Part shown: positions 41,643 to 54,515 of the stretch, piece after piece
Layout of the letters: each line of letters begins with the position of its first letter
How positions within the stretch are numbered: position 1 is the first letter of the stretch
Assembly: GCA_029339505.1 (NCBI GenBank)
Contig: JAQISU010000233.1
Coordinates: 3,210,001-3,274,000, forward strand
DNA from: Unio delphinus
Lineage: Eukaryota > Mollusca > Bivalvia > Unionida > Unionidae
DNA: 64,000 nucleotides
Direction: 5' to 3'
Program-made: the position numbers and the translations under genes
Notes under the pieces: generated by a model
Databases searched by the model: none
Told to the model about the DNA's origin: nothing
What the model saw: only the letters and a program-made list of their open reading frames with translations

Positions 41643-42420
41643 CCCTTTACCTCACAAGCACATTTGTCAACACCTGCGTGATTCACATACAAACATCTTT
41701 AGTTGACTGAATTTGCATATTTGATGGCCAGAAGTAAAAATCAGCCATTGTGAGCTGTGTGTTCAAAGTGCCACCGCAGGGGAATAAACCCCTATTAGAA
41801 ACTACAGGCACTAAGATAAATTACCTTTACATCACATTTCCTATTTAAGATACAGTCATCATCTGCTAATTAAAGTAACTGGGTCATATTCTCCACTATC
41901 CAAAATGGAGGTCATGGATTTCATTCAGCGCTTTCTCGAGTTTAGATGATTAGAACTTGGACTATGAAGGCTCCTGGAAGTCAATGTCATCAATAAATAC
42001 TTTTTATAGTTTATCAAATTTTGGATATTTTAGTAATGTAGACATACACAATGAACTAGCAGATTTAAAGGTCAAGAAAGGTCAGAAATTGTAGGTCACA
42101 AAGCTTCACTGACTTGGCATTGAATGAATAATCTCAAGATTTTAAAGTATATAAAAAATCTCAAATGCAAATAATAATCCTACTATAAAGATCACATTTT
42201 ACACAAAAATTGTATATAGATAACAAATATCTATATAAAAAATGTAAAATGGTTACAATTTATGTTGAAATTAACAAACTACACTGCCACAATTTTACAG
42301 AAGAGCTATTCTTATAGTCATTCAGGTAGCAGGTGTTCTATTTATAGCACACTGCACTGTATGGCTTTGGCATATGTATATTGCCAGCCTACATAGTAAC
42401 AGTCAGTACTGTGTAAAGGG
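41643..42420. mobile_element. piggyBac-like MITE, 778 bp, TTAA-flanked
   Basis: Begins CCCTTTACCTC and ends GTGTAAAGGG, directly flanked by TTAA at 41639-41642 and 42421-42424. CCCTTT ends with TTAA duplication are the piggyBac signature. There is no coding capacity. Confidence 0.85.
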
Positions 42421-42759
42421 TTAATTCGAATCAACGTTACTTATATGATGAACCAATCAACTACCGTATATACTCTTGGATAAGCCCGTTCGCATATAAG
42501 CCGACAACTCCCCCCCCCCCCCCAAAAAAAACTGAAATGCTAAAACTGTTATAAAGTGCATGACCCGCATATAAGCCAAACCCACAAATTCTACACTACA
42601 GGTACATCACAAGATGAAAAAAGTGGTTTATTTAGGCAAATCACATTATTAAAAAAAATGACAGTAAGAAAGCTAATTTATATGTTGAAATAAACACAAT
42701 TCTAAAGTATTAAGTCTTAATGGAAATTTAATTAACCCTCATTCTAAAATCATGAATTA

Positions 42760-43110
42760 TAAAAGTTCAAACACTTTTAGAATCCTTCAAAATCAGGCTC
42801 TGTATCAGACTCGCCAAACAGTTCACGAAACTCGGCTTCTGTTACGGGTGTGCTTTCATCATATACGTCATCATTGTCATCCAATAGTCCGGTTCATAAA
42901 ACGAGAGCACCACCTGGCTGATGCAACAAATTTTGAATCTGCCAACTTTTATTTATAATTTTGCCGCCATTCCCATACCTGCTTCTCGTTCACAAAAAAA
43001 TTTGTGTGCTGCAGCAGTTGTTATTTGCTTCTGCATATTCAATAACGTTAAGTTTGAATGCTTCATCATAAGCATAACGCTTTCTTTTACTTCCTATACT
43101 ATTCATTTTA
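42760..43110 (-). pseudogene. Pogo-like transposase remnant (BrkDBD start plus acidic tail)
   Basis: On the minus strand from about 43107, 'GSKRKRYAYDEAFKLNVIEY' and then, after a frameshift, 'AAAHKFFVNEKQVWEW' form the Brinker-type DNA-binding domain that starts many pogo-like transposases. Close behind lies an acidic 'AEFRELFGESDTEPDFEGF' tail, which normally follows a 400-residue DDE domain. The catalytic part has been deleted. Confidence 0.65.
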
Positions 43111-43780
43111 TCTGATTGAATTGAATATGAACTTCTAGAGAGATTAAACTGAAATAATTTCTTATAGTGGTAGTGTACTATTTATATACCTTATCCTGAA
43201 TTTTTTTCATGTGTGGTTGGTTATCAATTTGTATTTGCTAATTTTTTATCATTGTTGTTTATTTGCGTATTTTTTAAACTACCGGTAGTGCGATTCAATT
43301 GATCAAAATATGATTGGTTTCAGAGTGGACATTATTCAAGTATTGTGACAGTTTATAACTTTGAGCAGAAACTATGTCCACTACCATATCTCAATAAACA
43401 ATACATCTGAGAGTCAGCATGTTTTAGTAAAGTCATTGGCTTTTGTGGAACAAAACAAACATATTATCCTCGAGGCATTTACCACAGATTAAGCATATGG
43501 TAGATATTGTACAACACTCTACCACTAACAAACCACTTTGCTTTACAAACAACTAAACAACAGTAGTATATTAACTGTGGCTGCCTATTACGTCTAAAAC
43601 ACCTGTCAAAGAAATCCCATAAATTATATTGTTTTACAATTATTCACACTAACTTGTATATTGCAATGTTATTTACCCTTACTAAGCATGCGTGCAACAA
43701 ACCCCTATGAAGCCTCTCGCTATTGTTCCTTTAAGACTATCATACATGTATTTCTACTCTCGATCAAAATGTTTTGTCGA

Positions 43781-44199
43781 ATATACCTTCAGTATCGTAA
43801 TTCTTTTAATTTTTTACGTAGATTCTTCTCATATTGACACTGAACTAAACTAGCGTGCATTTCTACAAAACCATAGAGTTTCATTATTACTGATTAGCTG
43901 AGGGTTAAATACTTGACTAGAGATTACTAATATGGCAGTTCTTTTTGGAAAATACACGTATTTCCGTGGTTCAAATAACATGTATGGCTGTATACCTTCA
44001 GTATCGTAATTCTTTTATTTTTTTTATGTAGATTCTTTTCATATTTACACTGAAATGAGCTAGCGTGCATTTCTACGAAACCGTAGAGTTTAATGATTAC
44101 TGATTAGCTGAGGGTTAAATACTTGAATAGAGATTACTAATATGGCGGTTCTTTTGGAAAATACACGTATTAGCGTGGCTCAAATAACACGTATGGCTG
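43781..44199. repeat. Tandem duplication of about 210 bp inside the pogo-like element
   Basis: Both copies start 'tataccttcagtatcgtaat' and end 'acgtatggctg' or similar, with about 90% identity by eye. Confidence 0.85.
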
Positions 44200-46051
44200 T
44201 ATTTTCTGGTGGATGGACATGTCAAATAGACGTCAAGTACGTTAAAACATGTTTTTCATTCATTATCCTACCACTTATGTTAGAAAATAAAATTGTTTTA
44301 CTTCATGACAGGACAAATCTTATCAGCCATGTGGCATCATTAGGCATGTGATCTCATATTCGGCGATTGACGGAAACAATAAATACTGGGAATCGAGGGG
44401 AAAAAGCATTATAAATTTCAGACTTGGACCTTGACCGCAGATAAGCCGACACCCCTTCTTCCAGGCCTTATTTTTTTCCTACATTTCTTGGCTTATATGC
44501 GAGTATATATGGTATCTATTAGCAAGCAGTATTAGTGATGGATGCATTTCCAAGGACCCCATTTACTTTAATGTTCCTGACTGGCCTTTAAACATGGGGA
44601 CTTGTGTTTAAAAAACTATGTTAGGAACAAGGGCAAATGACAATGTGAGAAGCAGGAAACACAAATTATTTCAGTTTTAATCAAAATAAAAGTCCACAAC
44701 AAATATGACTGAAATCCAACATTCTTCTTAAAGGTTACACCACAGAAACCAAAGTTATGAGAACAAGCAGTCAGGGGACATAACTCTTGTTGATGCTGTT
44801 AAATGCTGAAAATCAAAATAGTTCAAGGTCTTATCAATATAAAGCTGCAGGCCAAATAAGCACTTTGTATTTCCAGTAAATAATAATGTATATAAATAAT
44901 TCCACCCATATGAAATGGTGAACACAACAATAATACTGATTCTGCCTCAAATGTTAAATATAAGAATGAGTATCTCAATTAAACAACATTATATATAAAA
45001 AAGCAAAGACACAAAAGTAGAACCTGGATGAGGGTTGAAAGTTCATTTCTAGAATATTCTAAGTTGTCAACAAGATAAAATCCATTATCAAAAATTGTAA
45101 TTAAGATCATGGCAAACATCAGGAAGACCAGGTTAATCAATAGACAAATTTCAATGTTCAAGACCCAGACTCAAATAAATATGTTCACCTCTACTGATAA
45201 TGAACCTAATATTTAATCCACAATCATAGAGAAATTTTGATTATGCACTATTTGTTTGCAAAATAAAAGTTTTTGGTCAGGTATACCGGTCTGGGGCAGT
45301 GTGCTCTTTTAAAGTAATAGAACCAGACTGCATAAATTTTGGGATACCTCTAATTAAATAAGTTCCTTCTTGTAATAGAGATAATTTATTTGGATGATCT
45401 CAAGAGTTAAGCTTTAATATAACTAGAAATCTCAAGGCCTATAACAAAGACCCTGAGCTACCAGATCAGAGTCTTGGATGACTGCAGTTAGATTTGACCT
45501 TTAAGCATGTATGCATAGCAACAGTGTTCTTTAGCAAATTGGTCTTTAAAAGCCATGTATCACCAAAGCTGGCAAAGACAGGTAAAACCACAATTACTAT
45601 CCTTACACGTTCAGGCACAAGACCATCCTCCCTATGCTAACAATTTTTTGTCACTGCTAAAAAAAATAAAAAATATATTTCGCCATTGTATTATGTCCTA
45701 AGAAAATCCATGCCATCAATATCTCCAACAGCATGATTTTACTACTTTACATTTTGATTTTTGAACAATCAATGTAGAGTTACATTTGTTGGTATGTAAA
45801 ACTTATCTCATATTTAAACATTACATATCGCCTTTTTACTTGTAGTTTGTCTGCATCCTTGCTCTCCAACAACTTGATGGTTTTTGCTTCAAAATACATA
45901 AAAATTCCTATTGTTATGTTAAACTAAGTATTTACTCAACGATGCTCTTGAAGTACAACAGTAACAGTTTGCAATCTTGCCAAGAAAATCTTAGTTATCA
46001 GAAGGAATGAAGACAAAGCCTAGTCCAAGAGATCATTTTAGATTTTCTTAC

Positions 46052-46231
46052 CATTTTACTCCTTTGCTCCATCTGTTCTACAAGACGTTTCCATCGATCC
46101 TGGAACTCTTCAAGTCGTGTACTCAGCTTACGCACTGCCTCCTCATTGTTCACGCGCTCTGCAATCTGCTGGCCACACTCATACAGTGCCTCAAACTTTT
46201 TAACCTGCTGCACCATTTCACACTCTATTGT
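46052..46231 (-). CDS. DMD: Dystrophin exon: end of repeat 3
   Basis: The 180-bp exon is 60 codons, phase 0 at both ends, with acceptor 'tttcag|ACA' and donor 'ATG|gtaaga'. It is predicted coiled coil with the heptad pattern of a spectrin helix B/C, ending 'LEEFQDRWKRLVEQMEQ', equivalent to 'LDNFARCWDNLVQKLEK' in vertebrate dystrophin. Confidence 0.87.
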
Positions 46232-47894
46232 CTGAAATGCATGAAATTTTATGCCTGATTACAACAATGACAGCCAGGTCATAAATGACAACAATTGCAT
46301 TTATTGATCAGTCAGTAAATAAGATGACAAGAATGTCAAAAATGTTGACAACATTGTAATTATTAATGACATAAATGTCAATATTAATGACAACAATGTC
46401 AATAATGAACAGCAACGACAAATGCCATCAGAAAAGTGACACCTATGGGAAATCACTATGTTCAGTGCTACACAGAGTGAGAGCTTGCTGGTTTCCTTCA
46501 ATGTTCTGTTTTAAATCCTAAATTATGTGCAATCCTGCATGAGCTTTCCATCAGAAAAAAGAAAAAGTACACCAACATTTCCTTTGTGGCTGTGCATCCA
46601 TGTCTCTACTGTTACTAGTACTGTGTAAAGTTGTAAAATGTGATAAAACTTTACAATGAAAATAAATATATTTCTCAAAACAATATACATTCAATGTTTG
46701 TGAAAGCTGGCCAAGTTGCAAGGTAAAGGATTTGATGCCAGTTAGAAACATATTTTTAGGCTAAAGTTGCCCATTTGGCAAGGATGATTTTATTTTCAGG
46801 TTGACACTAGTATATAAAATATATTATGCAAATACACAAATAATGTAATTAATGATTTATTACTTTGGAACGAAAAGTAATTCAACAAATAAAGACATTT
46901 ATTATACAGGACTCAGGCAGCAAAATGATTTTTATTTTCCTGGTGATTTGAAGGCTAAATTCTGGAGTGATTTTTAAAGTCTGATTAAACTGTGAGAAAG
47001 CAACAAGACGGTTCTGATGACTGACCAGAGATTAGCATATGCAGAAAGAAACTTCCAGAGAAGAAACAGGAATTCAGTGACTGTGCATATGTATAAATGA
47101 TTAGGAACATCTGCAACAATCTACCTGACTCATCCATGGCTACCAACATAACAAAATGATCATTGCAAATCATTCACAGCAAAGTTGCAGTAGAAAAATA
47201 TATTTTTTTTAAACAAGTATTTATTTAGTTTAGTTTTCTCAAGGGTAATTTATTTTAAAAAATATTTTTCACAGATGTTTCCAGTATATTTTCAGTGAAT
47301 TCAAATTCCAGCTGGATACAATACTTACATAAATATCAGGAGGGTGCATGAACCCTATTTATAGTAAATGTCAGTTAAGTAAAGAGTGTATGCTAAAGTT
47401 AAATAAGAGAGCAAGATCCCAAACAGAAATCCCATGGTGCAATTCATTTCACTGTATCCAAATGATTTCAAAAGTTACTTGGGCACATGATAAAACTTGT
47501 ATTGCAATAATGTAAGTGTTCAAGGAAAATATCCTAAATGCTGATGCAAAAGTTAAGGTGGCAAAACCTTTCAAGCTACCATGATCAGCTCAGTTTTATA
47601 GCAGTATTCATGTATGATGTACTTTCATTTGTCCTTCTAAAATGGTGCATATACTTCAAATCTGGAGGGAGGGGGACAGTGTGTGCAACATTGTTTAGTG
47701 TGTCACCCATCTCTTATGCCACTTCAAAATACATGCCATTAAATACATGCCATTAATTTTTTATTTTTTTTTATTTTAAGAACATGAGATCCTGCATACA
47801 TTTGGTTTTATGTGACCTCTAATAGGTTGGACAAAGGTAACAACATGTAAGAGCATCAATGCTGTAGATCTTCTGTGTGTAAGTATGTTTGTAC
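46232..47894. other. DMD: Dystrophin intron
   Basis: AT-rich. It includes a short run of 'aatgacaacaatgtcaat' repeats at 46300-46400. No gene seen. Confidence 0.65.
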
Positions 47895-48133
47895 CTTGAG
47901 TTCCTGAACCTGGGTTAGGGCCTGAGTCTGATCTGACAAATCCATGTGCTTCATCCGGATCAGAACAGCCTCTTTCTCCAGTAGCCAGTCCGAAAATTTG
48001 TCTTCTTCCTCTGCAAAATGCTGCCACTTAAGAAGCACATCCTGCAGGTGGAGCCACTGTTCCTCAGTCCAGTGACAGATTGTGGCCCAGCGTTTTCCAA
48101 GGTTCTGTAACTGTTTCTCCATGGCCTCACATG
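47895..48133 (-). CDS. DMD: Dystrophin exon: end of repeat 2 and start of repeat 3
   Basis: The 239-bp exon has acceptor 'tattcag|CAT' and donor 'AAG|gtacaa'. It encodes 'LGKRWATICHWTEEQW', 'LQDVLLKWQ' and 'FSDWLLEKEAVL', matching dystrophin 'LGDRWANICRWTEDRW', 'LQDILLKWQ' and 'FSAWLSEKE'. This is the best conserved exon in the window. Confidence 0.92.
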
Positions 48134-48589
48134 CTGAATAAAACATCAGATGAAACTGATATCTAAGTTAAAAACTGGTTGTTTAATTTCACAACTCATA
48201 ATAGTAGATTTTGTTTCAAAACAAGAGACCCAAATGGGCAAAGCACACTCACCTGTTTTCTTTTCCTGAAACTGCCTACTGTAAATAATTACATTTACAC
48301 ATTTTGATTTCTAAAGTACCTTTATCTATGTAAATTTGGATCTTTAAAAAGATTGACACCGTAAATAACCTACAAAGTCGGACAAAAAAGTTATATACAG
48401 ACATAGGAATGGTAAAAGTCTCATTCCCAAGCAGTCAAAGGGTCAGTTAATGATTTCTTTCAGTTCAAAATTAACATTAACAGACCATTCATTCATGCAT
48501 CACATTTGTGAACAAATATGACAGAACTGTTTACTGAAAAATTGTTCTAATAAAGACGAATTGTAAAATGACATATCTGAGCGAGTTAC

Positions 48590-48680
48590 CCGACTCGGTA
48601 TTATTGTCATCTACCACAACCACCATGTTCTGCAAGCTGTCCACTTTCCTCTGCTGTTGTTCAAGCTCTTCCTGTAATTT
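48590..48680 (-). CDS. DMD: Dystrophin exon: spectrin repeat 2, helix B
   Basis: The 91-bp exon has acceptor 'tattcag|AAA' and donor 'CGG|gtaact'. It contains 'KVDSLQNMVVVVDDNN', nearly the same as vertebrate dystrophin 'VNSLTHMVVVVDESS', which identifies the gene. It enters in phase 0 and leaves one base, which joins 'CA' of the next exon to form Ala. Confidence 0.9.
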
Positions 48681-49668
48681 CTGAATAAAATAAATTAAAT
48701 TATTTATAAGATTAAATTAAATTATAAATTATTTATCAATTAAACCAGGGAAGGAGCACAACACGTGGGCCTAAAACAGAAACAAAATAGTAACATCCTC
48801 CTCTCATTATCTTGAAGCTATAAAACAGTGTAAATGGAACGTTCATAACAAATGACTCAACATCATTTGCTCAATCAATATCATTACAATGTTTAATAGG
48901 AACAGTGTGATGTGCACAAAATTATTTACTTGAGATCATTTGGGGTACATGTTCCTACATTTTCTTGACATTTTTGAAATTGTATATTACATTTATAACA
49001 TCAGTGTAAAAGAATACAAATGGGTCATTGGAACAGGCCCAAGTGGACATGAATTATTTTTCCTTTCGATCTACAAAATTTAACTTGGTGTGACAAATGA
49101 AATTATTGATTTGCAACTAACTGATGCCCAGGTGCTGCTTACCTTAATGATACAACTATATGCAAGTCAAATGACCGTACAAGAATAATAACGCAATAAG
49201 CGAAATATTTTTAAAAAATGATCTTCAGCATAATTTTTTATAAAAGGAATAAAATATCTGAGACATAGGAATTAGAGTTAAACTTGAGTTAAGGACATTG
49301 GTCTACATCTCTGAGGCATTCACCTGATAATTAAAGAATGAGGCCTGAAAATCTAACAGGGATAAGAATATATTCTAGCGAGTACCTGATCCATAACTTT
49401 TCCAAAAATTAAAAGTATATGTTCTTCGCTGAAAACTAAACAAGAATTACCCTAAGCTTTTCATTTATGGAGTAATTGAGCATTGTTTTAAAGTTGTCAT
49501 TTTATGCCTCTGTAACATTACAATGCTTGATTAGAAAGGGACTTAACTCTTTGGTTACCTTACAATACAACAGAGGTTTGTGAATTTTGACTATGATATG
49601 CAAAGTTATTGTACGTCTTAATGTATGCATAAAGGCATCTGAAACAGAATATGGCCTAAAAAATTTAC
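48681..49668. other. DMD: Dystrophin intron
   Basis: AT-rich, nothing recognised. The neighbouring intron 48134-48589 is likewise plain. Confidence 0.65.
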
Positions 49669-49813
49669 CTTATGTTCATCCACCTGAGCCTTGATGGTCT
49701 GTAAGTCTGTTCCGATTGGTCCCTGGTTGGCTATTCTCTCCTCCATTTTGGCTAGCCAGGTTGCCAATTCATCCAATTGCTGTTGCTGAAGGGTCATCAG
49801 TACTTGCTGAAGC
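49669..49813 (-). CDS. DMD: Dystrophin exon: spectrin repeat 2, helix A
   Basis: The 145-bp exon encodes 'QVLMTLQQQQLDELATWLA' and 'IKAQVDEHK', matching the start of the second dystrophin rod repeat (VLMDLQNQKLKELNDWL in vertebrates). Two nearer AG dinucleotides could serve as acceptor. The one before 49813 is chosen because it alone keeps the phase from the preceding exon and restores the 'S-x-L-x-x-VLM' alignment. Donor is 'AAG|gtaaat'. Confidence 0.87.
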
Positions 49814-50748
49814 CTTAAATTTGGTACAAAACATTAGGAAGGCAAGTTTTACAGTCTACTTGTCCAATTGTGAACTCAACAAAAGATAATTCAAGATGTG
49901 TGCTTGTTATTATCTGATAATTAATTTTAAATGAATGGTTGGACGAAAAGATGACCAAAAAAAATCAATTTAAAAACAATCCAAATAATATTAGCAAGTT
50001 GCAACTGACCTATAATATTGGCCTAGATTTCATAGTGGGATGATTTTGATTCAACGCCTATTGTAAATGTGTAAAATCCAGATATGAAAATACTGTGAAT
50101 GCTTAGGGTTTTAATAAATGTATTGATAACTTACAAGCATATATAAGATACACCGTATATACAGTGCAAATGCTTGAAAAAATATCAAATCTGTTGAAGC
50201 TGTTCCATAAAAAGTAGCAATTTCTGTAAAAGGATCCAACTTTAACGGCTCATGCAGCTGATGAAATAAATGTATATCACAAGCAGTCTCTTGAAAAACA
50301 TTTCTCCCTGAAACTGTTTCTATATTTACTAATCACTTAATATTAAGCACCAATCAAGAGAACAAAGAATGGCGTGCAAGAACCTGTAAAAAGAATGACT
50401 TGTAAAAACCTGTACAGAGAACAATTTCATGTGAGAACCTGTACAAAGAATGACTTCCAATAACATCTACAAAGAATAACTTCTTGTAAGAACCTGTACA
50501 AAGAAAGACTTGTAAGAACTTGTACAAAGAATAACTTCTTGTAAGACCCTGTACAAAGAATGACTTGTAAGAACTTGTACAAAGAATAACTTCTTGTAAG
50601 ACCCTGTACAAAGAATGACTTTTAAGAATTTGTACAAAGAATGACTTGTAAGAACTTGTACAAATAATGACTTGCTGTACTTAAGTGTAAAATGAATGAC
50701 TTGTTATAAGAAGCTGTACAATCATAGTGAACAGAATATTAAACATAC
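49814..50748. other. DMD: Dystrophin intron with a 26-bp minisatellite
   Basis: Positions 50380-50720 hold about twelve diverged copies of 'aagaacttgtacaaagaatg' and its relatives, with 50-60 bp higher-order spacing. The rest is plain. Confidence 0.8.
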
Positions 50749-50930
50749 TGGCTCTGTCTGGAGAGAGCTTTCAGACGGAGGTCCTCCCATCTGTTGTTAA
50801 GGAGACTCATCTGGATGCGAATTTCATTTTCCTCATCTGCCGAGACCTTCCCCTCTGCAATCAAGTCATTCCCTTCCCTCAGTACATTGCCAATACTGTC
50901 CTGGTGTTTAGTTAATTCCAACATAAAATC
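50749..50930 (-). CDS. DMD: Dystrophin exon: rest of spectrin repeat 1
   Basis: The 182-bp exon has acceptor 'atttcag|GAT' and donor 'CCA|gtatgt'. It enters in phase 0 and leaves two bases. It encodes 'LTKHQDSIGNVL...' and 'MSLLNNRWEDLR', the conserved third helix of the repeat. The two leftover bases pair correctly with the next exon only if that exon begins at 49813, which fixes the acceptor there. Confidence 0.88.
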
Positions 50931-51585
50931 CTGAAATAAAAAAACGTCAAATATCCATGCAGATATTTCAACTTGGACCATGCGAGTTTGTTTACATTAG
51001 TAAAACAAAGAACATTTTATCATGTGTTAAAAGATCAAAAATAATGCAACCATTTAAAATGGAGAAAAAATATGTAGTTCCCATGACAATAAGGAATTCA
51101 GTTTGATTTGGTTCATTTAAATTGTAAATATTGTTCTTCATTATAATGTCTATATGAAATCCTACTCACTCATATATATTTCATGGATCCCCCATCACAG
51201 TGTGTAAAAAGACCGAAATACAAATTTACACAGATGGAGATGGACAAAGCAAATACTATGCAAAATAATACAATCATTGTGTTGCATAAAAACACAGCAA
51301 AATGTCAGCCAGAATGCATTTGTTGTAGACTTAGCAGTGAATAAATACAAATTATTTCATGCAATAATTGGACTAGTTACTAATAAATAATTTTCAATTC
51401 AACAAAAAAATTGAACTGAGGAAACAATATTAATTTAGCAGACCTTGTGGCATGATTTAGTAAATACCAGGTTTCTTCACATCTCAGCAATTGTTACAAG
51501 CAAATTCTGCTTTATCAAAACTATGATTGCAAATCTCCACTGCTTAAATATTTCTGGACTATACTTAAGAGATATGATATGATAC
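50931..51585. other. DMD: Dystrophin intron
   Basis: AT-rich, nothing recognised. Confidence 0.6.
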
Positions 51586-51777
51586 CTCATGTTCACTAAA
51601 CTGTTTCTTGACTTCAATAACAGAGACAGATATGGGTTCTTGCAACTCCATGACTTCCTCAGCTTCCAGAAGCCATGTCAGGACATTTTCCAGTGCATCC
51701 TGGTATGAAATTAAATCCACGGAGGCCGAACTCATTGTGCTGTGTCGACTTGAAGAGCTACTCATAGACATGGCATG
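51586..51777 (-). CDS. DMD: Dystrophin exon: hinge 1 end and start of spectrin repeat 1
   Basis: The 192-bp exon starts after 'tttttcag' and ends at 'GAG|gtatca', phase 0 at both ends. A Ser-rich linker is followed by 'YQDALENVLTWLLEAEE', which matches the first rod repeat of dystrophin (YQTALEEVLSWLL in vertebrates), and it ends 'VKKQFSEHE'. The Met codons inside are internal, since the homologous region lies several hundred residues into the protein. No upstream exon is recognised in the following 12.2 kb. Confidence 0.88.
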
Positions 51778-52539
51778 CTGAAAAAAGAAAAAGACAATTT
51801 GTATGATAAAGTTATAACAAGCTTAGTTGTGTTTGATTCAACAACACATGGTCATGCAACACTAAAACTTTTTGCTATCAATGTGTGTTCCAATAACATA
51901 ACACATTGGTATTAAAACTGTACCTATTCCATTTACTCCTAAACTGAAATCATTTTAGTTTCTGCAGAGTGATTATATAACTGCTGTCGTTGATATACAA
52001 AATTTTACTGTAACCTCATATCTATGCAAACTGCACAAGTTCTAATCTTGGCATTTTGCAAGATAAATGAGACTGTGTCTCTGACCTATTTACGTGACCA
52101 AATGTAAAGTTCTTCATGTTTGCCTGGTAAAACATCAGTACCAGTTGGGCTAAACTGTCAACACACTCTTATTCTACTGAATCCAGGATATGAGCTGACT
52201 CTAATACTACAATGAGTTCAAGGCTGTATTTACACTCAGAAAGAAAACAAAATTGGTTTATAATGATAGAAAGATGGTTTTTCATTTATGTCACTACTAT
52301 GCTTAAGTTGTAATTATATGGCTGGAGCAAGATATGAGAAAGAATTCAAGATGACTGATTTCACAAAATTCCTCTTCAATTGGGGGCTGGGTGAAAGGAA
52401 AATCTGTACAGTAGTGAAACTTAACTATACATCAAAGATAAAATCAAAAGTGAACATAACTGACATAGACATGCAATTATTTAATGGTTTACATGAACTA
52501 ACAAAATTTTATATTACTTATAAGTAGGTATGGTTGATG

Positions 52540-52680
52540 AGGATGAATTGGTATTTAATGGCGTGAAAGGCCATATCAAGCCAAGACATTGAAGTAAAGT
52601 GTCATACTCACAAAATACAAGAGTCTATGCAGGATTTGAACCCAGGCCCTGTTAACCACTATGCCACTGTGGCTCTTTGA
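52540..52680 (-). mobile_element. tRNA-derived SINE, family 3
   Basis: On the minus strand it has a perfect box A (TGGCATAGTGG) and box B (GGTTCAAATCC) at tRNA spacing, followed by a short unrelated body ('gtatgacactttacttcaat'). Confidence 0.75.
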
Positions 52681-52709
52681 ATAGATATACTCAAGAGGTG
52701 CAATATGTA

Positions 52710-52900
52710 CATTATAGACTCGCTTACAAGTCCAACTGCAAACTGCACATAATGTGCCAGCAGATCGGAGTCTATGCAGTTTGTTAGAAGTAATCTTACA
52801 AAACATACAATGTAAACCCTGATCTGCAGGTGTCTGATGTTAAGGCAAATCAGGAGCTTTGTTGTTTGCAATTTTAACTGGACTTATAAACGAGTCTACA
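52710..52900. mobile_element. TA-flanked MITE, family A
   Basis: 'gactcgcttacaagtccaac' at the left faces 'actggacttataaacgagtc' at the right, enclosing the family's internal segments. It lies directly next to SINE family 3. Confidence 0.7.
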
Positions 52901-53196
52901 TTACAAAGAAAGTCTTTACTGTGGATAGAATAAAGGCCAATAATATGTATATTACATTACAGACAAGGGTGTATCTGGGTAATCTAATGTTCAAATAAAT
53001 GTCATCAAAATACAAACACACGCACACATACCAATTTAAATTATTTCTTAACAATTAGCTAGTCTAAGTATTGACCATGTCCCACAATCTTTTCTCCTCC
53101 TGAATCTAACTTGCAAATCAACTGTCATTCTCCCAAATTTTCCTATCCATAGTTTAGGTTCCAGATCTACATAATGACATGACAGAAATCAGGTGT

Positions 53197-53630
53197 GTTT
53201 TTGTTTACATTCACTGTACAGTGATGCTCAACACTTATGTTGACATTCACTGTACTGTAACAGCCCACAATGATGTTTACATTCCTGTACTGTAATGGCT
53301 CACAATGATGTTTATATTCACTGTACTGTAATGTACCCCAATGTTTACATTCCCTGTACTGTAATGGCCCACAATGATGTTTATATTTGTAATGGCCCCC
53401 AGTGTTTACATTCACTGTACTGTAATGGCCCCCAATGTTTACATTCACTGTACTGTAATGGCCCACAATGTTTATATTCACTGTACTGTAATGGCTCCCA
53501 GTGTTTACATTCACTGTACTGTAATGGCCCACAATGTTTACATTCACTGTACTGTAATGACCCCCACTGTTTATATTCACTGTACTGTAATGGCCCACAA
53601 TGTTTACATTTGCTGTACTATATGACCCCA
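53197..53630. repeat. 33-bp minisatellite
   Basis: About 13 copies of a unit with 'TTCACTGTACTGTAATGGCC' and 'acaatgtttaca'. Long open frames on both strands are due to the repeat. Confidence 0.93.
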
Positions 53631-54304
53631 CACTCATGTATACGAGAAAAGCTGGACCATTCCTTGCACTTTTCATTCAAAAGATTCATTTCCTGCAAAC
53701 ATTTGGTCAAATTGCCCTCAATTATATATTAGTCTCGTACACTTTATTAGGTTTTACACCCAATACAAAGTTTGTACACCCAGTAAAAAGCCTTTACACC
53801 CAATACACGTTTTATACCCATTACAAAGTTTGTACACCCAATACAAAGTTTGTACACCCACTACACATTTGTTACACCCATTACAAAGTTTGTACACTCA
53901 ATACACATTTTTACACCCAGTTCAAAGTTTTTACACCCAATACAAAGTTCTCCAAGTTCTCCTCTTTGTTATGTAAGGTTCCTTAAGTCCCATTAATTCA
54001 TGCTAGCACGCCAAGCCAAATAATGAATAAGATTTTTAATACTTGTGTTTCTCTGAGACCTAGTATCTTTGGTAGCCAGATTTGTTTAAAGGCAAATGCA
54101 TTACAAATATTTAATTAATATGGAAGAAATATAATGTACCAGGGTATATATTTTTATAGTTCTGCTATAATAAAATAAAATTCAAAGTTTTCAAATTCAT
54201 GAATTATTTATTATCAGAAGGTCCTACTGATTCCATATAAGGATTATTGTTTGTCGGGTCATTTGATGCTATGTGGTGCAACCATGAAGTCTTCAAGTAC
54301 TGAA

Positions 54305-54515
54305 TACCATATGTACTTGCTTATAAGCCAAGTTCAACTGCAAACTCCACAGACACATATGTCATCACATGTGCCAACAGATCTGGGTATGTGCAGTTAG
54401 GAATAAACAATAGAACAAACAACATAGGCCCTGATCTGGATGCGCATTATATTACAGCATATCTGGGTCTTTGTTGTTTGCAGTTTAACTTGTAAGCGAG
54501 AATATACTGTGGAAT
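54305..54515. mobile_element. TA-flanked MITE, family A
   Basis: Starts TACCATATGTACTTGCTTAT and ends 'aagcgagaatatactgt', with the shared interior. Confidence 0.65.

Larger units (their letters stand above)
42464..44512. mobile_element. Internally deleted pogo-like element, about 2.05 kb
   Basis: Ends CCGTATATACTC and GAGTATATATGG, flanked by TA (42462-42463 and 44513-44514). Sub-terminal 'cttatatgcgag' and 'cgcatataagccgac' sequences face each other. It contains transposase remnants at 42760-43110 and an internal duplication of about 210 bp (43781-43990, 43991-44199). The ends resemble those of the short family A MITEs, so it could be the larger member of that group. Confidence 0.75.
40913..46051. 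other. DMD: Dystrophin intron with piggyBac-like and pogo-like elements
   Basis: Outside the two elements described it is AT-rich, with a worn family A MITE piece near 45430-45510. No exon found. Confidence 0.65.

Noticed and set aside
53167..53732. Open frames of up to 169 codons on both strands
   Set aside because: Translation of a 33-bp minisatellite.
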